Source: DATEPR01 sp036279295 (GTDB lineage: Bacteria > Actinomycetota > Actinomycetes > Mycobacteriales > Pseudonocardiaceae). From it: a DNA stretch of 7,575 bases. The notes beneath the pieces are model-generated. The model searched no databases. It had not been told where the DNA came from and saw only the letters and a list, made by a program, of their open reading frames with translations. Of the stretch, positions 5,742 through 7,575 are shown in pieces. Position numbers and translations under genes: made by a program. Numbering within the stretch: position 1 is the first letter of the stretch; each line of letters starts with the position of its first letter. Location of the stretch: NCBI GenBank assembly GCA_036279295.1, contig DASUJK010000105.1, positions 1-7,575 on the forward strand, in the 5' to 3' direction.

Positions 5742-6504
5742 TGAGCACCCTTTCCAGGAAGTCCATGGACGGTCGGTCACCGACGACCATCCCGCTGGAG
5801 TGGATGACGACCAGCCCCATGCCGGCCATGTCACCAATCAGTACCCGCACCACACCGAGCGGCAGCCGAAGATGGGCGGCCACCTCGGCGACCGACCTGG
5901 TGTCCATGCACAGCTCACAGATCGAGCGGTGCTCGGGCAGTAGGGCTTCTTCCATCTCCCAGCCACGGTCGCTGGTGGAAACCAGCGCCTCGATCGCCAG
6001 ATCGTAGTCCGAGCGAGTTCGCCCGCCGGTCCGCGTGTACGGGCGGACCAGGGACCCGGTCTCCGTGACCGGGTCGGGCGGAGGTTGCTGCGGCGGAACC
6101 GCGGGCCGTTGCCACGCGGAACTCGCCCTGTCGCTGGCCACCAGTCCCGGTTCACCGAAGAGATCGGCACCGGGACCCCCGAACAGGCCGTTCCGGTAAC
6201 CACTGATATCGAACCGGTTCGGTATGTCCGATCCGGCGTGGTCAGCGGGTTCGTAAAACTCGCCGTCCGCCATCTCGCTGTGTCCTCGCTCCCCAGCGTT
6301 AGGTGGTTGATCTCCGTTCGACCTATCCAACACCGGATCGGAGTCGCCCGTCACTACATTCGGTAGGTACTCGTCACGCTCGTCCACCGGACGGTCGTCG
6401 TCGTACCCGTCGTCGTCATAGAGATGAAACCCGTCCGCAGCCGAGCGCCGGAAGTCGAACCGGTCGCCGACGCGCTCGACGCGTCGACCACGATCAGGAC
6501 TCAT
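5722..6504 (-). CDS. cvnC: DUF742 conservon protein (CvnC) with acidic N-terminal extension
   Basis: The C-terminal 112 residues are a typical DUF742 domain: SLVRPYTRTGGRTRSDYDLAIEALVST begins at about residue 151, and LLPEHRSICELC leads into a winged-helix-like segment (VAEVAAHLRLPLGVVRVLIGDM, 208-226) and the closing FLERVLSGLRRL. This protein is the third conservon component and is thought to interact with the Roadblock and GTPase partners. The full protein has 260 residues, roughly twice the usual core. Residues 1-148 are low-complexity and probably disordered, strongly acidic early on (YDDDGYDDDRPVDERDEY, 29-46) and Pro/Gln-rich just before the domain (VPPQQPPPDP). The ATG at 6504 follows a weak GGTGA. 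A shorter start at Met78 cannot be excluded. It follows the Roadblock gene after 42 bases and overlaps the GTPase by 20. Confidence 0.92.
   Translation of the reverse strand: MSPDRGRRVERVGDRFDFRRSAADGFHLYDDDGYDDDRPVDERDEYLPNVVTGDSDPVLDRSNGDQPPNAGERGHSEMADGEFYEPADHAGSDIPNRFDISGYRNGLFGGPGADLFGEPGLVASDRASSAWQRPAVPPQQPPPDPVTETGSLVRPYTRTGGRTRSDYDLAIEALVSTSDRGWEMEEALLPEHRSICELCMDTRSVAEVAAHLRLPLGVVRVLIGDMAGMGLVVIHSSGMVVGDRPSMDFLERVLSGLRRL
5748..5755 (-). promoter_or_regulatory. Ribosome binding site fixing the GTPase start
   Basis: On the minus strand GGAAAGGG is followed by six bases and GTG. It lies within the last codons of the DUF742 gene, so the GTPase is probably translated by ribosomes finishing that upstream gene. 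This supports the short GTPase start over the longer one at 5837. Confidence 0.55.
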
Positions 6505-6519
6505 CTCGTATCACCGCCG

Positions 6520-6539
6520 GTCAGTCACCCATGATTGAC
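6520..6539 (-). repeat. Imperfect hairpin between the Roadblock and DUF742 genes
   Basis: Within the 42-base gap, the minus strand reads GTCAATCA, a TGGG loop, then TGACTGAC. Seven of eight pairs match, with one A/C mismatch in the message. There is no U-run after it, so it is not a standard terminator. It could be an mRNA stability or processing element, or chance. It ends 15 bases before the DUF742 ATG. Confidence 0.3.
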
Positions 6540-6546
6540 GATCTGG

Positions 6547-6969
6547 TCACCGACGAACCGCACCCTGAAGCTGGGCACGGAGCTCCGGTGTCATCTGCTG
6601 GCCGACACGTTCGACCAGCAGGGTCATCTCGTAGGCGACCAGACCGATGTCGCAGTTCGGCGCGGCCAGCACGCCGAGACACGACCCGTCGCTGATCGAC
6701 ATCAGGAACAGGTAACCCCTGTCCATCTCGACCACGGTCTGGTTGACCGCTCCGGCCTCGAAACAGCGAGCCGCACCCTGGGTGAGGCTGACCAGCCCGG
6801 AGGCCACAGCGGAGAGTTGTTCGGCGCGGTCCCGCGGCAGGCCCTGCGAGCCGGCGAGCAGCAGACCGTCCGCCGAGACGACCACGGCGTGGGCGACGCC
6901 GGGCACTCGACGTACGAAGTCGGTGATGAGCCAGCCAAAACTACCTGGCTGCTGAACGGACGCTGTCAC
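6547..6969 (-). CDS. cvnB: Roadblock/LC7-domain conservon protein (CvnB)
   Basis: This is a complete 140-residue single-domain Roadblock/LC7 protein of normal family length. Characteristic segments are FGWLITDFVRRVPGVAHAVVVSADGLLL (about 11-38), LPRDRAEQLSAVASGLVSL (44-62), a central beta region TVVEMDRGYLFLMSISDGSCLGVLAAPNCDIGLV (about 78-111) and a C-terminal helix VERVGQQMTPELRAQL. Such proteins dimerise and, by analogy with MglB, may act on the partner GTPase encoded two genes downstream. The GTG start at 6969 overlaps the kinase stop in a GTGA arrangement and has GAGGAG five bases upstream. There is no membrane segment or signal peptide, so membrane association would come through the kinase-like partner. 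Confidence 0.95.
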   Translation of the reverse strand: MTASVQQPGSFGWLITDFVRRVPGVAHAVVVSADGLLLAGSQGLPRDRAEQLSAVASGLVSLTQGAARCFEAGAVNQTVVEMDRGYLFLMSISDGSCLGVLAAPNCDIGLVAYEMTLLVERVGQQMTPELRAQLQGAVRR

Positions 6970-7575
6970 TCCTGCTCCTCGTCGGCACGATGCGCGGATG
7001 GATGGGAAGCCTCGCCAGAATATGCCTCGATCATCGTGTGGCGACCGCGACGTATGCCCTGCTGGAAGCTGGACATCCGACCACGGACCGCGTCAGCGGT
7101 GCGCGGAGGCAGGGCGGGTGGTGCGAGGGTGGCCGCCGTGGTTCCCCCGCCGGAGCCCTGCGAGGCCGACGAATCGCCCCTCGGTGCCGCGGAACCCGGC
7201 ACCAGGTGAGCCTTCGGTACTCGCTTGGGCAAGCCGGCGGTGGTCTTCTCGGACACCGGGGCGAGCAGGGCTTCTGCCCGCTGCCAGCCCTCGTCGGCCG
7301 GGCTCTGCCAGGTCGAGGTGCCGTTGGTGTCACCGCCGCCGTTGGTCGCCGCAGCGGCGGCGAACCCGTTGCCGCCGAACGTGCTGGCGGCCTTCCCGTT
7401 TCCGTTGTCGGAGCCGGCACCGGGCTTCGACGCCATGCCGAACCCGAGTGCCGCACCTGCTCGGCCGGGCACCCTGGTGGGCAACAGGCCGTCGGCCGAC
7501 GCGGTCGGCGCCGCCTGGGCGACGGGTGCCGCCTGCGGTGGCTGCGCCTGCGGGGCGGCCGCTGCCGGTGTGGCT
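6966..7575 (-). CDS. cvnA: C-terminal tail of a conservon sensor histidine kinase-like protein (CvnA); 5' end outside window
   Basis: The last 202 residues are visible and the frame is open to the window edge. The region is low-complexity: Ala/Pro/Gln-rich first, then Gly/Asn/Thr-rich. It contains short motifs typical of the cytoplasmic tail of conservon nitrate-sensing-type kinases, namely GLLPTRVPG, GLPKRVPKAHLVPG and, near the end, RTADAVRGRMSSFQQGIRRGR. No histidine-kinase catalytic box (N, G1, G2), sensor or membrane region lies inside the window, so identity rests on this tail plus its place just ahead of the Roadblock gene. In conservons this protein is the membrane input component. 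The gene ends in an acidic ADEEQE and overlaps the next start by four bases. A TTG at 7484 is simply an internal Leu codon. Confidence 0.87.
   Translation of the reverse strand, partial: ATPAAAAPQAQPPQAAPVAQAAPTASADGLLPTRVPGRAGAALGFGMASKPGAGSDNGNGKAASTFGGNGFAAAAATNGGGDTNGTSTWQSPADEGWQRAEALLAPVSEKTTAGLPKRVPKAHLVPGSAAPRGDSSASQGSGGGTTAATLAPPALPPRTADAVRGRMSSFQQGIRRGRHTMIEAYSGEASHPSAHRADEEQE

Noticed and set aside
5742..5837. Longer GTPase start at 5837
   Set aside because: The extra 32 residues are Trp/Ser-rich read-through of the DUF742 gene in another frame. GTG at 5741 has a good ribosome binding site and gives the normal family N-terminus.
6966..7484. Kinase tail as an independent 172-residue gene starting at TTG 7484
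   Set aside because: The frame is open upstream to the window edge with the same low-complexity composition, and the TTG falls inside the family motif LLPTRVPG.

Overview
The window is dense, very GC-rich bacterial DNA with overlapping genes, GTG starts and long shadow frames on the opposite strand, as expected of an actinomycete. A four-gene 'conservon', an ACT-domain malic enzyme, a WYL/helicase-C-like protein and frequent AGG arginine codons suggest a filamentous actinomycete, possibly Pseudonocardiaceae. The family assignment is inference. No RNA gene, CRISPR array, insertion sequence or phage gene was seen, and no gene-free stretch exceeds about 110 bases.

Left block (1-2683, minus strand). 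A probable operon reads leftwards: a 63-residue protein of unknown function, an NAD(P)-type malic enzyme with an N-terminal ACT domain, moaC, and a Mog/MoaB molybdopterin adenylyltransferase that continues in frame into what looks like the start of MoaE and runs off the window. The last three overlap by 8 and 4 bases, so translational coupling is likely. MoaC makes cyclic pyranopterin phosphate, MoaE makes molybdopterin and Mog adenylates it, so the block supplies molybdenum cofactor, with a central-carbon enzyme placed inside it.

Middle (2684-5102). A 112-base divergent intergenic region carries a 6+6 base palindrome and a near-leaderless promoter candidate. It leads into a 768-residue plus-strand protein of the actinobacterial family with a helicase-C-terminal-like domain and a WYL-like C-terminus. 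From memory, Mycobacterium tuberculosis Rv0862c to Rv0866 has a matching layout: divergent helicase-C protein, small ORF, moaC2, mog, moaE2. The malic enzyme and the probable Mog-MoaE fusion are the differences here, and no XPB helicase gene follows the 768-residue gene.

Right block (5118-7575, minus strand). A complete conservon output module is present: the C-terminal tail of a sensor-kinase-like protein (CvnA, cut by the window edge), a Roadblock/LC7 protein (CvnB), a DUF742 protein with a long acidic N-terminal extension (CvnC), and a Ras-like GTPase (CvnD). In Streptomyces these proteins form a membrane-associated assembly compared to a G-protein-coupled system. The conservon converges on the 768-residue gene with only 15 bases between stop codons.

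Most of the content is recognisable. The points most worth a second look are the probable Mog-MoaE fusion, the malic enzyme inside the cofactor operon, the divergent palindrome, the enlarged DUF742 protein and the small unknown protein.
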